A stretch of 64,000 nucleotides of DNA, from NCBI GenBank assembly GCA_964420975.1, contig CAYQVH010000009.1, positions 60,016 through 124,015 of the forward strand, written 5' to 3'. The position numbers were made by a program, and so were the translations under genes. The notes beneath the pieces were generated by a model that was not told where the DNA came from, ran no database searches, and worked only from the letters and a program-made list of their open reading frames with translations. Origin of the DNA: Accumulibacter sp964420975 (GTDB lineage: Bacteria; Pseudomonadota; Gammaproteobacteria; Burkholderiales; Rhodocyclaceae). Positions 8,501 through 17,087 of this stretch are shown here, in pieces (position 1 is the first letter of the stretch; each line of letters opens with the position of its first letter).

Positions 8501-9136
8501 ATGATTCGTACTACGGCGCTTGCGGTTCTTCTCGCCGCCAGTTTCCCTGCGTTCTCCGCCGAACCGGCGAAAGCCCAGGTCGATCTGGCCAAGGCCAAGG
8601 AGACTGCCGAGAGCGTCTGCGTCGGTTGCCACGGTGCCGACGGCAACAGCCCCAGCTCGGCGAACCCGATCCTTGCCGGCCAAGGCTCGGAGTACCTCTA
8701 CAAGCAACTCAGCAACTTCAAGGCAGGCGACAACAAACCGGCGGTACGCAACAATCCGATCATGTCAGGCATGGTCGCCGCGCTTTCCGACGAGGACATG
8801 CGCGGGCTGGCAGTTTACTTCGCGCAGCAGAAGATCAAACCTTCGGTCGCCAAGGAAGAAAAACTGCTCGCCGAAGGCAAGACCTTGTGGCGGATGGGCG
8901 ACTTTCAAAAGGGAATTCCGGCCTGCGCCGGCTGTCACGGACCCGCCGGTGCCGGCGTTCCGGCCCAGTATCCGCGACTTGCCGGACAGTTTGCCGAGTA
9001 CACGGCAGCCCAGCTCAAGACGTTCAGGAGCCACGAACGGGCCAATGACTCCGAAAAAGTCATGCGCATGATCGCCGGCAAGCTTTCGGACCAACAAATC
9101 GCCGCGGTCTCTGAATATGCAGCGGGGTTGCGCTAG
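8501..9136 (+). CDS. diheme cytochrome c (c4/c553 type), periplasmic
   Basis: A 211-residue secreted electron carrier. Residues 1-20 form a signal peptide ending AFSA. Two class I heme c domains follow, with CVGCH at residues 40-44 and CAGCH at 142-146, each with downstream Met residues as possible axial ligands. This duplicated arrangement is typical of cytochromes c4 that feed terminal oxidases. ATG 8501 has an AGGAG ribosome site (8489-8493) and gives the signal peptide at the exact N-terminus; earlier in-frame codons add an unlikely Arg-rich leader. An AT-rich TATACAATAT at 8428-8437 may hold the promoter -10. The gene stands alone, divergent from engB. Confidence 0.9.
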   Translation: MIRTTALAVLLAASFPAFSAEPAKAQVDLAKAKETAESVCVGCHGADGNSPSSANPILAGQGSEYLYKQLSNFKAGDNKPAVRNNPIMSGMVAALSDEDMRGLAVYFAQQKIKPSVAKEEKLLAEGKTLWRMGDFQKGIPACAGCHGPAGAGVPAQYPRLAGQFAEYTAAQLKTFRSHERANDSEKVMRMIAGKLSDQQIAAVSEYAAGLR

Positions 9137-9379
9137 CGCCGACCAAAGAGCGGCGGCTGACGACGGTGAGGAGTGGTCGCCAGTCGCCTCGCACCCTGGC
9201 CAGATGGCCCAATCTGCGAGATAATGTGCAGTGGCGCCGCAGGTGACTTTGCTCCAGCCAGATCCCTCGTGCCCAGTACGCAGCGTCGTCCGATCCGCAG
9301 GTTCCGAGTCAGCGCAAGGAAGTGCAAGGCATCGGTACTCAACGCCGAATCGGATTCAACCACACCACATGGAGTTGGC

Positions 9380-10609
9380 ATGAGCGAAAGTCTGATCAAA
9401 GTCCCGCAAGATGGGCAGAAAATCGTTCCCGGACAGGCGATCCCCGATAACCCGATCATCCCTTACATCGAGGGCGACGGGATCGGCATCGACATTACTC
9501 CGGTGATGATCAAGGTGGTGGACGCCGCGGTCGCCAAAGCCTATGGCGGCAGCAAGAAGATTCACTGGATGGAAGTGTACGCGGGCGAGAAATCGACGCA
9601 GATGTATGGCTCCGACGTCTGGTTGTCGGCGGAGACGCTCGATGCGTTGAAGGAGTTCTCGGTTTCGATCAAGGGTCCGATGACGACGCCGGTTGGCGGC
9701 GGCATCCGGTCGCTGAACGTCGCGCTGCGGCAGGAACTCGATCTCTATCAGTGTGTGCGCCCGGTGCGCTATTTCCGCGGCGTGCCCTCGCCGCTGAAAG
9801 ACCCGTCGAAGACCAACATGGTCATTTTCCGGGAGAATACGGAGGACATTTACGCCGGCATCGAGTGGGAAGCCAATACCGATGGCGCGCGCAAGGTGAT
9901 CAAGTTCCTGCAGGACGAAATGGGCGTCAAGAAGATCCGCTTCCCGGGAAGTTCGGGAATTGGCATCAAGCCGGTGTCGGAAGAAGGCACCGAACGCCTG
10001 GCCCGGGCGGCGATTAAGTACGCAATCGCCAACAAGCGCAAATCGGTGACCTTCGTGCATAAAGGCAACATCATGAAGTTCACCGAAGGCGCGTTTCGTG
10101 ACTGGGGTTACGCGCTGGCCAAGCGTGAGTTTGGCGGCGTTGAACTCGACGGCGGACCGTGGCTCAAACTGCCCAGTGGAATCGTGATCAAGGACGCGAT
10201 CGCCGACGCTTTTCTGCAGCAGATTCTTCTCCGCCCGGCCGAATACGACGTGATCTGTACCACCAACCTCAACGGTGACTACATCTCCGACGCGCTGGCG
10301 GCGCAGGTGGGGGGAATCGGCATCGCTCCGGGGGCGAACATCTCCGACCAGTACGCGTGTTTTGAAGCCACGCACGGCACAGCGCCGAAGTACGCCGGCC
10401 TCGACAAGGTCAATCCGGGATCGCTGATCCTGTCGGCCGAGATGATGCTCCGTCACCTTGGCTGGTTCGAAGCCGCCGACCTGATCATCGACTCCATGGA
10501 AGCGGCAATCGGCGACAAGGTGGTCACCTACGACTTCGCACGCCTGATGGAGGGCGCCACCGAAGTCTCGTGCTCGGCTTTCGGCGAGGCAATGATCGCC
10601 CGCATGTAA
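9380..10609 (+). CDS. icd: isocitrate dehydrogenase, NADP-dependent
   Basis: TCA-cycle enzyme converting isocitrate to 2-oxoglutarate and CO2, 409 residues, close to E. coli Icd (416). The substrate-site serine segment SLNVALRQ, the ENTEDIYAGIEW motif and HGTAPKYAG are visible; the Lys-Tyr in the last is the NADP-preference signature. The Ser in SLNVALRQ corresponds to the AceK phosphorylation site, so kinase/phosphatase control is possible, though no aceK is in the window. ATG 9380 follows GGAG (9371-9374). A strong hairpin terminator lies 40 bases after the stop. Confidence 0.96.
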   Translation: MSESLIKVPQDGQKIVPGQAIPDNPIIPYIEGDGIGIDITPVMIKVVDAAVAKAYGGSKKIHWMEVYAGEKSTQMYGSDVWLSAETLDALKEFSVSIKGPMTTPVGGGIRSLNVALRQELDLYQCVRPVRYFRGVPSPLKDPSKTNMVIFRENTEDIYAGIEWEANTDGARKVIKFLQDEMGVKKIRFPGSSGIGIKPVSEEGTERLARAAIKYAIANKRKSVTFVHKGNIMKFTEGAFRDWGYALAKREFGGVELDGGPWLKLPSGIVIKDAIADAFLQQILLRPAEYDVICTTNLNGDYISDALAAQVGGIGIAPGANISDQYACFEATHGTAPKYAGLDKVNPGSLILSAEMMLRHLGWFEAADLIIDSMEAAIGDKVVTYDFARLMEGATEVSCSAFGEAMIARM

Positions 10610-10648
10610 TTTCGCACGTAACTTCGCACCATCTCAGCGGCTCCACAA

Positions 10649-10679
10649 TCAAGCCCCCGTCCTGGGGGCTTGATCTTTT
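10649..10679 (+). terminator. icd terminator hairpin
   Basis: TCAAGCCCCC (10649-10658) pairs perfectly with GGGGGCTTGA (10664-10673) around GTCCT, followed by TCTTTT. The stem is strong and the T tract short; it lies directly downstream of icd. Confidence 0.75.
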
Positions 10680-10695
10680 CAAACGACGGTCGGCA

Positions 10696-11412
10696 ATGAC
10701 CGCTGGTCGGCTGGGTTCTTTACGCGCCACACGAGACCGCTCGTCGGTCGTCGCGGTGCTCTATCTCGTCTGGCTGGGCTTCGCGATCGCGATCCCCTTG
10801 CTCGCCGCCGGACTCGACACGCGCAACACGACGCTCCTGGGAGCAGTCGTTTTCCTGATCGTTCAGTTATCGCTGGCGAGACCTCTGTCGAGGGTGGTGC
10901 GCGGGTTCACGCCGCGGCGCGTGTTCCTTGCCTTCGGGCTGCTGGCAGCGTGTTTTCTCGAAGCCTTCCACATGATCTCGCAGCCCTTCCACAGCGCGCT
11001 GCTGATCAACAGAGAAATGAGCGCCGGCGAGGGGCTGAATAAGCTGTTGGTCGACCTCGTGTTTACGCTGCCCTCGTACCTCCTCGTGTTCACCGTCATC
11101 TGGCGCCTGCTCCAACGCTATGGCTTTTCACCGATCGAGTACGGCGCACTGGTCAGCCTGGGGCAGTGCCTCGGTGACGGCGGCCTGCTGTTCTTTCTCG
11201 AAGCGCCGTCGATGCTGCTTTTTCTGCCCTACACGCTGGTCAAGTATCAGGCAATGAATGCCCTTCCCTATCTGCTGATCAAGGACACGCTGGCGCCGGG
11301 CGACCGGTCCTGGCAGCGGCTGCTTGTCCCGGTGCCAGTCATCGTCGCCACGTACTTCGTTTGCGGGACGCTTTCGCAGACGCTGTGGACGATGATCGGT
11401 CTGCCGGCGTGA
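10696..11412 (+). CDS. hypothetical integral membrane protein
   Basis: A 238-residue protein I do not recognise. Hydrophobic segments are visible near residues 18-40, 45-65, 75-95, 125-145, 150-185 and 210-235, suggesting about six membrane helices. There is no signal peptide, ATP site or metal motif. ATG 10696 (MTAGRLGSLRATRD) places a basic N-terminus before the first helix and starts after the icd terminator, so I preferred it over frame extension back into icd. It ends 65 bases before the convergent MidA-like gene. Confidence 0.65.
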   Translation: MTAGRLGSLRATRDRSSVVAVLYLVWLGFAIAIPLLAAGLDTRNTTLLGAVVFLIVQLSLARPLSRVVRGFTPRRVFLAFGLLAACFLEAFHMISQPFHSALLINREMSAGEGLNKLLVDLVFTLPSYLLVFTVIWRLLQRYGFSPIEYGALVSLGQCLGDGGLLFFLEAPSMLLFLPYTLVKYQAMNALPYLLIKDTLAPGDRSWQRLLVPVPVIVATYFVCGTLSQTLWTMIGLPA

Positions 11413-11476
11413 CTAGGCCGGCTGACGGCAATCACCGGGGAAACGGGAATCCGCCGCGACGGCCGATTGGACGACT

Positions 11477-12661
11477 TCAAAGCGTCGCGCTGCGGTCGCC
11501 GCTGACAAAGCCGCGCAGCGGCGGGCGAAAACCCCTGCCCAACGCGATGACTTTGAACAGTTCGCCCATTTCGGCCGGCGAAATCAGTTTCTGCGCGGCG
11601 TTAGCGAGCGGCAGGTAGCGTCGAGGGTCGCTGGCGGGAACCCGCGCGAGGACGTCGGTCAGCCCACAGTTGAAGAGAAACGCGGCCTGCGTGGTGTAGC
11701 CGAGGAGATCGAGACCAGCGGCGACCGCCGCTTCGACGACGGCGGTGAAGTCGACATGAGCCGTGATGTCCTGTAGCCCGGGCAAGTAGAACGGGTCACT
11801 GTGTGCGCGATGACGGTAGTGGCACATCAGGGTGCCGGTTGTCCGCTGCGGGTGATAATACTCGTGCCGTGGAAACCCGTAGTCGATCAGGAGCAGGACT
11901 CCGTGGCCAAGAATACCGGCCCACTGCGCGACCCAGGCCGGCGCGGCGAGCGCCAGTTCGCTCACGTAGCCAGGCGCAATCGCACCGTCTGCCGCCAGCG
12001 AGCGGGCGCGGTCGAGCAGCTTGCCGCCGGCGGGCCGATCGCGGTAGACCAGTTGTCCGTCAACCGACGAAACGCCGCGTTCCAGAATCGTCTCGCCACA
12101 CCAATGAACGAGGTGTACCGGCATTGCGTCGAGCACCTCGTTCGCCAGTACCAGGCCGTCAAAGCGCTGCGGCAGGCGATCGAGCCAGCGTACCCGGGAG
12201 GCGAGATGGGGTGCGTACCGTTCGAGCGTCGCCTGTTGCCGCGCGCGCAGCTCGCCCGAAAGGTCGAGGATGTGGTACGCCGCGGGCAGCGCTGACAGCC
12301 GTTCGAGTTCGCACAACAGGTCAGCGGCCAGACGACCGCTGCCGGCACCCACTTCGACCACGTTCGCCGCCGAGTGACGCAGGATCTCGGCGACCTGGAC
12401 GGCCAGGGTCTGCGCGAACAGCGGACCGAGTTCGGGCGCGGTAACGAAGTCGCCGGCTGCGCCGAATTTCTCTGCCCCACCTGAGTAGTAGCCGAGACCC
12501 GGCGTGTAGAGCACACGCTCCATGTAGTGATCAAAGCCGATCCAGCCATCAGCCGCAGCGATCTCGTCGGCTATCCGAGCAGCGAGCGCGCGGCTATGCG
12601 CCAAGGCCTCGGGGTGCGGCACCGGCAGAGCGACCGAGGCTTGCGGAACTCGACTCAACAC
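11477..12661 (-). CDS. MidA-family SAM-dependent methyltransferase (NDUFAF7-like)
   Basis: About 394 residues with the DUF185/MidA fold: PGLGYYSGG near the start, VEVGAGSGRLAADLL as the SAM-binding glycine loop, VLANEVLDAMPVH, and DYGFPRHEYYHPQRTTGTLMCHYRHR. The mitochondrial homologue NDUFAF7 methylates a complex I subunit; bacterial substrates are not settled. The frame runs far upstream into the neighbouring gene, so the start is uncertain. I chose GTG 12661, which has AGGAA about 11 bases upstream on the minus strand and leaves a short gap after the upstream gene; TTG 12658 is the alternative. Confidence 0.82.
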   Translation of the reverse strand: MLSRVPQASVALPVPHPEALAHSRALAARIADEIAAADGWIGFDHYMERVLYTPGLGYYSGGAEKFGAAGDFVTAPELGPLFAQTLAVQVAEILRHSAANVVEVGAGSGRLAADLLCELERLSALPAAYHILDLSGELRARQQATLERYAPHLASRVRWLDRLPQRFDGLVLANEVLDAMPVHLVHWCGETILERGVSSVDGQLVYRDRPAGGKLLDRARSLAADGAIAPGYVSELALAAPAWVAQWAGILGHGVLLLIDYGFPRHEYYHPQRTTGTLMCHYRHRAHSDPFYLPGLQDITAHVDFTAVVEAAVAAGLDLLGYTTQAAFLFNCGLTDVLARVPASDPRRYLPLANAAQKLISPAEMGELFKVIALGRGFRPPLRGFVSGDRSATL

Positions 12662-12710
12662 GCTGCCAGCGTTTCCTATTCCTTCACCGACGGGGGCGGG
12701 CAGACGCGCG

Positions 12711-13553
12711 TCAAGCCTCGCAGCGTTCGAAGCGGATCTGTCCGTAGAGCTCGGGGTGGGTGCTTGCCAGCCAGCGCTCGGCTTCGGAAACTGCGCGCTC
12801 CCAGGTCGCCGCACGCAAGCTGACGAGTTGCGTGCCGCCATTGTCCTGCGGCCACTCGAGGGTATAGCTGTGAAAGCCGCTGCGGTTTTCGAGCAAAATT
12901 CGTCGCACGGCTTCCGGCGGCACGCGCTGCAGTTCGGCGTTCGTCGCGTCGGTCCGGCGCAACACATACTTCGGCCCTTTTCGCTGATGTTGAATCACGT
13001 ATTCACGCTCGGCGACGAGTTCGTCCAGCACGTCCCATTCGCTGCATCCTTCAACAATCGCCACCAGCGGTGGGTCAAGCTCGTCGCGAATCAGTTCGAC
13101 GCTTACTCGATGAACGTCGTCGCCACTGTCCAACAGCTCGTGCCAGGGCAGTCCGTTCCGTGTCGGCGGCGCAAACGGCAGCGCGTGCTTTCCCTGGCGG
13201 ATACGGGCAAACAGCGAACTCTTGCGGATGTCTTCAAGATCGATGGACGGAAAAGCCGAGCGCGGCTGCGAGCGAAAACTTCCCGCCCCCATGTAGCCGA
13301 CCTCCCACAAGGTGCGAAGCCACTCGGCGGTGTCCATCGCCAGTTGCGCCGAGCGCTCGTCCAGTTCGTCCAGCTCGTCGCTCCGGCTGTCGCCTTGCTC
13401 GCGGCTCGCCAACTCGCCTTCGCGTGTTCGCGCGCGCAGCACTTCCTGGAACAGTCGTCCTACCCACTCGGCGTCGGCGCTCGGCAGTTGCGCGGCGAGT
13501 TCGGCCATGTCCATTAATTCATTGGGATCGAGTGGCTGCTCGACGGTGCTCAT
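12711..13553 (-). CDS. conserved-looking hypothetical protein, soluble
   Basis: A 280-residue protein I cannot assign. It is acidic at the N-terminus with a low-complexity SDELDELDE stretch, has no membrane helix or signal peptide, and its C-terminal third is Trp-rich (HSYTLEWPQ, TWERAVSEAERWL), suggesting a folded domain. ATG 13553 (MSTVEQPLDPNELMDMAEL) has GGAG (plus-strand CTCC at 13560-13563) about six bases upstream. Codon use and base composition match the neighbours. It is followed in the same direction by the MidA-like gene, so the two may form a small operon. Confidence 0.7.
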   Translation of the reverse strand: MSTVEQPLDPNELMDMAELAAQLPSADAEWVGRLFQEVLRARTREGELASREQGDSRSDELDELDERSAQLAMDTAEWLRTLWEVGYMGAGSFRSQPRSAFPSIDLEDIRKSSLFARIRQGKHALPFAPPTRNGLPWHELLDSGDDVHRVSVELIRDELDPPLVAIVEGCSEWDVLDELVAEREYVIQHQRKGPKYVLRRTDATNAELQRVPPEAVRRILLENRSGFHSYTLEWPQDNGGTQLVSLRAATWERAVSEAERWLASTHPELYGQIRFERCEA

Positions 13554-13679
13554 CGGTGGTCTCCGGGGCCGTTGATTCTCGCTGGAGTTTAACGCGGCGA
13601 CGGGTCAAAGATCCGTTTTTGCGGAAGCCGGTCGTCGGAATCCGTTAGAATCACCGCTGGTCCCGACCTGGAACAGGAG

Positions 13680-14417
13680 ATGGAGGGGAAGACGATCTTG
13701 GTCACCGGCGCTGCCAGACGCCTCGGGTCGGCCATTGCGCGCGAGATGCACGCCGCCGGCGCGCAAGTGATGCTGCACTATCGGCAAGCAGCGGCCGAGG
13801 CCGAGGCGCTCGCTACCGAGCTTAACGCCAAGCGGCCGTCGTCGGCCGCCCGCGTGCAAGCCGATCTGCTCGCCATGGACGCCTTGCCCAAGGTGGTCAG
13901 TGCAACCGTTGCCACGTTCGGCAGCCTCGATGCCCTGGTGAACAACGCCTCGAGTTTCTTCCCCACGCGTCTGGAGAGCATTGACCTCGCGGCGTGGAAT
14001 GACCTCGTGGGCACCAACCTGCTCGCACCCCTCTTCCTGACTCAGGCGGCGGCGCCCTATCTTCGTGCTGCCGGAGGCGCGGTGGTCAACATCACCGACA
14101 TTCATGCCGAGCGACCCTTGGCCGGTTACCCCCTCTACTGCACGGCGAAGGCTGGCTTGCTCGGCCTGACACGCGCGCTCGCGATCGAGCTGGCGCCGCG
14201 GGTGCGCGTCAACGCCGTCGCTCCGGGACCGGTCCTGTGGCCCGAAGACGGCCACTTCGACAGCGTGGCGCGCGACGGAATCGTCGCCGATACGCTGTTG
14301 CAACGCGAAGGTTGCCCGCAAGACATCGCGCGCGCCGTGCGCTATCTGCTCGTCGATGCCTCTTACGTCACCGGGCAGGTGATCAACGTCGACGGCGGCC
14401 GTACGGCGCATCTCTAA
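13680..14417 (+). CDS. pteridine reductase, short-chain dehydrogenase family
   Basis: A 245-residue NAD(P)H-dependent Rossmann reductase. The glycine motif is TGAARRLG; the TGxxxRxG form with the additional Arg is characteristic of pteridine reductases (PTR1/FolM-like), which reduce dihydrobiopterin or dihydrofolate. Active-site residues are Asp/Tyr/Lys in DIHAERPLAGYPLYCTAKAG, and the C-terminal NVDGG closes the cofactor pocket. It probably supports folate or biopterin recycling. AGGAG lies just before the ATG. A TAGAAT at 13647-13652 may be its -10. Downstream ttcA follows after 13-16 bases. Confidence 0.85.
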   Translation: MEGKTILVTGAARRLGSAIAREMHAAGAQVMLHYRQAAAEAEALATELNAKRPSSAARVQADLLAMDALPKVVSATVATFGSLDALVNNASSFFPTRLESIDLAAWNDLVGTNLLAPLFLTQAAAPYLRAAGGAVVNITDIHAERPLAGYPLYCTAKAGLLGLTRALAIELAPRVRVNAVAPGPVLWPEDGHFDSVARDGIVADTLLQREGCPQDIARAVRYLLVDASYVTGQVINVDGGRTAHL

Positions 14418-14433
14418 TCTCTAGCTGGACGTG

Positions 14434-15327
14434 ATGAGCAGCCCTCCACCTTTGTCAAATACCTTGCAGCGCCTGCGCAGGCGCCTCGAAGGCAAGGTCG
14501 GCAAGGCGATCGCCGATTACCGAATGATCGAGGACGGCGACCACGTGCTCGTCTGTGTCTCCGGTGGCAAGGACTCTTACACGCTGCTGTCACTGCTGAT
14601 CGCGCTGCGCGAAAGGGCGCCAGTCGATTTTGACCTGACGGCGATGAACCTCGATCAGAAGCAGCCAGGGTTCCCGGCCGACGTCCTGCCCCGCTATCTG
14701 GCGGCGCTGGGTGTGGACTACCGCATCGTCGAACAGGACACCTACTCGATCGTCCAGGAGAAGGTGCCCGCAGGAAAAACGACCTGCTCACTGTGCTCGC
14801 GGCTGCGTCGCGGCGTCGTCTATCGCACGGCGAAGGAGCTGGGCGCCAACAAGATCGCCCTCGGTCACCATCGAGACGACCTCGTACACACCCTGTTTCT
14901 CAACCTGTTCTTTGCTGGCCAGCTGAAAGCGATGCCGCCGAAGCTGCTGACCGACGATGGCTGCCATGTCGTCATTCGTCCGCTCGCCTACTGCAGCGAG
15001 AACGACATCGCCCGTTTTGCGCGGGGCATGGCGTACCCGATCATCCCCTGCAATCTCTGCGGCACACAGGAGAATCTGCAACGGCAAAAGGTCCGGGAAA
15101 TGCTGGCTGACTGGGAACACCGCTTCCCGGGACGCGCGGAAGTCATCTTCTCGGCGCTGCAGAAGGTAGTTCCGTCACATCTGGCCGATCCGGATCTGTT
15201 CGATTTTGCCAGCCTGCGGGTCGGTTCACAAATCGACTCGTCTGCCGCCGAACCGGCGTCCGTCTCGGTGCCTGTGCGCGACCTGCGCGCCGGGTTGTCG
15301 GCCATCCCGCTCGCGTTGATCGAGTGA
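14434..15327 (+). CDS. ttcA: tRNA 2-thiocytidine(32) synthetase TtcA
   Basis: TtcA installs 2-thiocytidine at tRNA position 32 using ATP and an iron-sulfur cluster. The 297-residue product has the PP-loop SGGKDS near residue 44, CSLC near 119-122, and a downstream CNLC near 208, the cysteines expected to hold the cluster. The C-terminal 60 residues beyond DPDLFDF are variable. GTG 14431 directly precedes ATG 14434, and either could initiate. It lies behind pteridine reductase and is probably cotranscribed. Confidence 0.93.
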   Translation: MSSPPPLSNTLQRLRRRLEGKVGKAIADYRMIEDGDHVLVCVSGGKDSYTLLSLLIALRERAPVDFDLTAMNLDQKQPGFPADVLPRYLAALGVDYRIVEQDTYSIVQEKVPAGKTTCSLCSRLRRGVVYRTAKELGANKIALGHHRDDLVHTLFLNLFFAGQLKAMPPKLLTDDGCHVVIRPLAYCSENDIARFARGMAYPIIPCNLCGTQENLQRQKVREMLADWEHRFPGRAEVIFSALQKVVPSHLADPDLFDFASLRVGSQIDSSAAEPASVSVPVRDLRAGLSAIPLALIE

Positions 15328-15397
15328 TGATTGCCCCTGTCAACCCTCATTGCGGCCGTCGCTCCAGAACGCGCCCAGCTTGCCGCAGGGAGACGGC

Positions 15398-16291
15398 ATG
15401 ATGAGTCACGAAGAATCCAGACTGTCCGCCCTGTTCATGACCGTTGACGGAACCTCGCGCCTGTTCGAGAGGATCGGAGGTGGCGAGGCGCTACACGCCA
15501 TCGATCGCTGCATGAAGCGCGTCCAGCGCGGCGTCGACGGCTTCCGTGGTCGTATCGTCCGCACCACCCGAGACGACATGGCAGCGCTTTTCGAAACCCC
15601 GGACGACGCTTGCCAGGCCGTGCTCGCCACCCAGCGACGCGTCGCCGATCTGCCTCCGGTGTCAGGAGTCAAGCTATCGATCCGTGCCGGCTTTCATCAT
15701 GGTCTGCTGGTTGCCGATGGAAGTGGCGGATGCGTTGGCGCTGCAGAGTTTCTTGCCGGGTTGGCCAAGCCGGGGCAGATTCTCACCACGGGTTCGACGC
15801 GAGGGCTGCTGTCGTCAAGCTTGCAGTCGTCTACCCGTCATCTCGACACGATGTCGATGATTGGCCAGATCGCCGACGAAGCGGTGTATGAAGTCGTCTG
15901 GCTCGAGCCACGAGCACAGGGTTACCGGGCGATCGTCGAGTCATCGCCGGAGCGGCCGACGGAACGCGATGTGCGGCTATGTGTGCGCTACGCGGGACAG
16001 GTCAAACTGCTCGACCGTATCCGGCCGAATCTGCTTCTCGGCCGTGATTCGAGCTGTGACGTCACCGTTCGCGATCGCCGCGCGTCACGTCATCACGCAC
16101 GCATCGAAAGGCGCGGCGAGGAATTCGTGCTCAGCGATCTGAGTACCAACGGCACTTTCGTCACCATCAGCGGCAAACCCGAGTTGCTCGTCAAACGCGA
16201 GGAATTCGTTCTCCGCGGCCGCGGAATCCTCTCCTTCGCCGCTTCGGCGAGTGCCCCCGGCGCCGACGTCGCCGAGTTCGAGCACTTGTAG
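15398..16291 (+). CDS. degenerate class III cyclase-like domain fused to FHA domain
   Basis: A 297-residue cytoplasmic protein. Residues about 8-175 resemble a class III adenylate/guanylate cyclase homology domain (LFMTVDGTSRLFERIGG, then TTRDDMAALF and FHHGLLVADGSG). The first metal-binding Asp, normally in an FxDI motif, is replaced by Thr, so catalysis is doubtful. Residues about 205-290 are an FHA phosphothreonine-binding domain with LLGRDSSCDV, SRHHARI and LSTNGTF. It probably acts as a nucleotide- or phosphoprotein-sensing adaptor; similar cyclase-FHA proteins occur beside Ser/Thr kinase systems, but no kinase is adjacent. ATG 15398 has AGGGAGA just upstream. Confidence 0.8.
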   Translation: MMSHEESRLSALFMTVDGTSRLFERIGGGEALHAIDRCMKRVQRGVDGFRGRIVRTTRDDMAALFETPDDACQAVLATQRRVADLPPVSGVKLSIRAGFHHGLLVADGSGGCVGAAEFLAGLAKPGQILTTGSTRGLLSSSLQSSTRHLDTMSMIGQIADEAVYEVVWLEPRAQGYRAIVESSPERPTERDVRLCVRYAGQVKLLDRIRPNLLLGRDSSCDVTVRDRRASRHHARIERRGEEFVLSDLSTNGTFVTISGKPELLVKREEFVLRGRGILSFAASASAPGADVAEFEHL

Positions 16292-16308
16292 GCGTCGGTC
16301 TCGACAGC

Positions 16309-17016
16309 CTATGGCGGGAGTGCGCGGGCGAGCGTAAGCAGCGTTGCACGCCGGGCGCCGTGAAGCTTGACCGTTCGCGCCAGCTCGTCGAGTGAGGCGC
16401 CAGTGGTCATCACGTCGTCGATCAGCAGCACGTGTTTGCCTTCCAGATCGAGCGCGCACTGAAAAGCCGAGCGCACGTTGCCAACGCGCTCTGACCACGG
16501 CAGTTCGGCCTGCGTTCGCGTCGAACGGACGCGAACGCAGCTGTGCGGATCGAGCGCGACCCGTGTTCGGCGACTGACCGAACGCGCCAACTCAAGCGCC
16601 TGGTTGAAGCCGCGTTCGCGCAAACGGTCACGATGTAACGGCATGGGAACGATCAGATCGCAATCAAGACCGTCGGCAAGCGTCGCCATTCGTTCTCCGA
16701 ACCACTGGCCAAGCGCCAGACGGTGACCGTACTTGAACGACTGGAGGAGCTTGTCGACCGGGAACGCGTAGCGATAGACGGCGAACGTCGCGTCGTAGTG
16801 CGGTGGTTTTCCCAGACAGCGCCCACACACCTCGCCGTACGTAGTCGGCAACGCGCAGCAAGGGCAGCGCACGCTCGCCAAGAACGGCAGGTCGCGCTCA
16901 CACTCCGGGCAAAGCAGATCGTCGCCACCACCGCTCCCGCAAAGCACGCAGTCTTGCGGCAACAGTCGTCGGCCCGCGCTGCGAATTAGGGCGATGCTTT
17001 GAGTTAAGATGGACAC
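16309..17016 (-). CDS. comF: ComF-family phosphoribosyltransferase-like protein
   Basis: A 235-residue protein with an N-terminal zinc-ribbon-like set of CxxC pairs (CVLC, CPEC, CPCC, CGRC) and a C-terminal PRTase domain whose PRPP loop reads LLIDDVMTTGAS. ComF proteins assist uptake of transforming DNA in competent bacteria, and E. coli GntX is a relative, but the name alone does not prove competence here. It is divergent from bioB, with about 70 bases between the starts. Confidence 0.9.
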   Translation of the reverse strand: MSILTQSIALIRSAGRRLLPQDCVLCGSGGGDDLLCPECERDLPFLASVRCPCCALPTTYGEVCGRCLGKPPHYDATFAVYRYAFPVDKLLQSFKYGHRLALGQWFGERMATLADGLDCDLIVPMPLHRDRLRERGFNQALELARSVSRRTRVALDPHSCVRVRSTRTQAELPWSERVGNVRSAFQCALDLEGKHVLLIDDVMTTGASLDELARTVKLHGARRATLLTLARALPP

Positions 17017-17087
17017 TCGTAGACTCCCCTTCCGACCCAGGCCCGATTAAGGCCGCCAAGTCACCCCTGTGATAGGTTGAATAGCCC

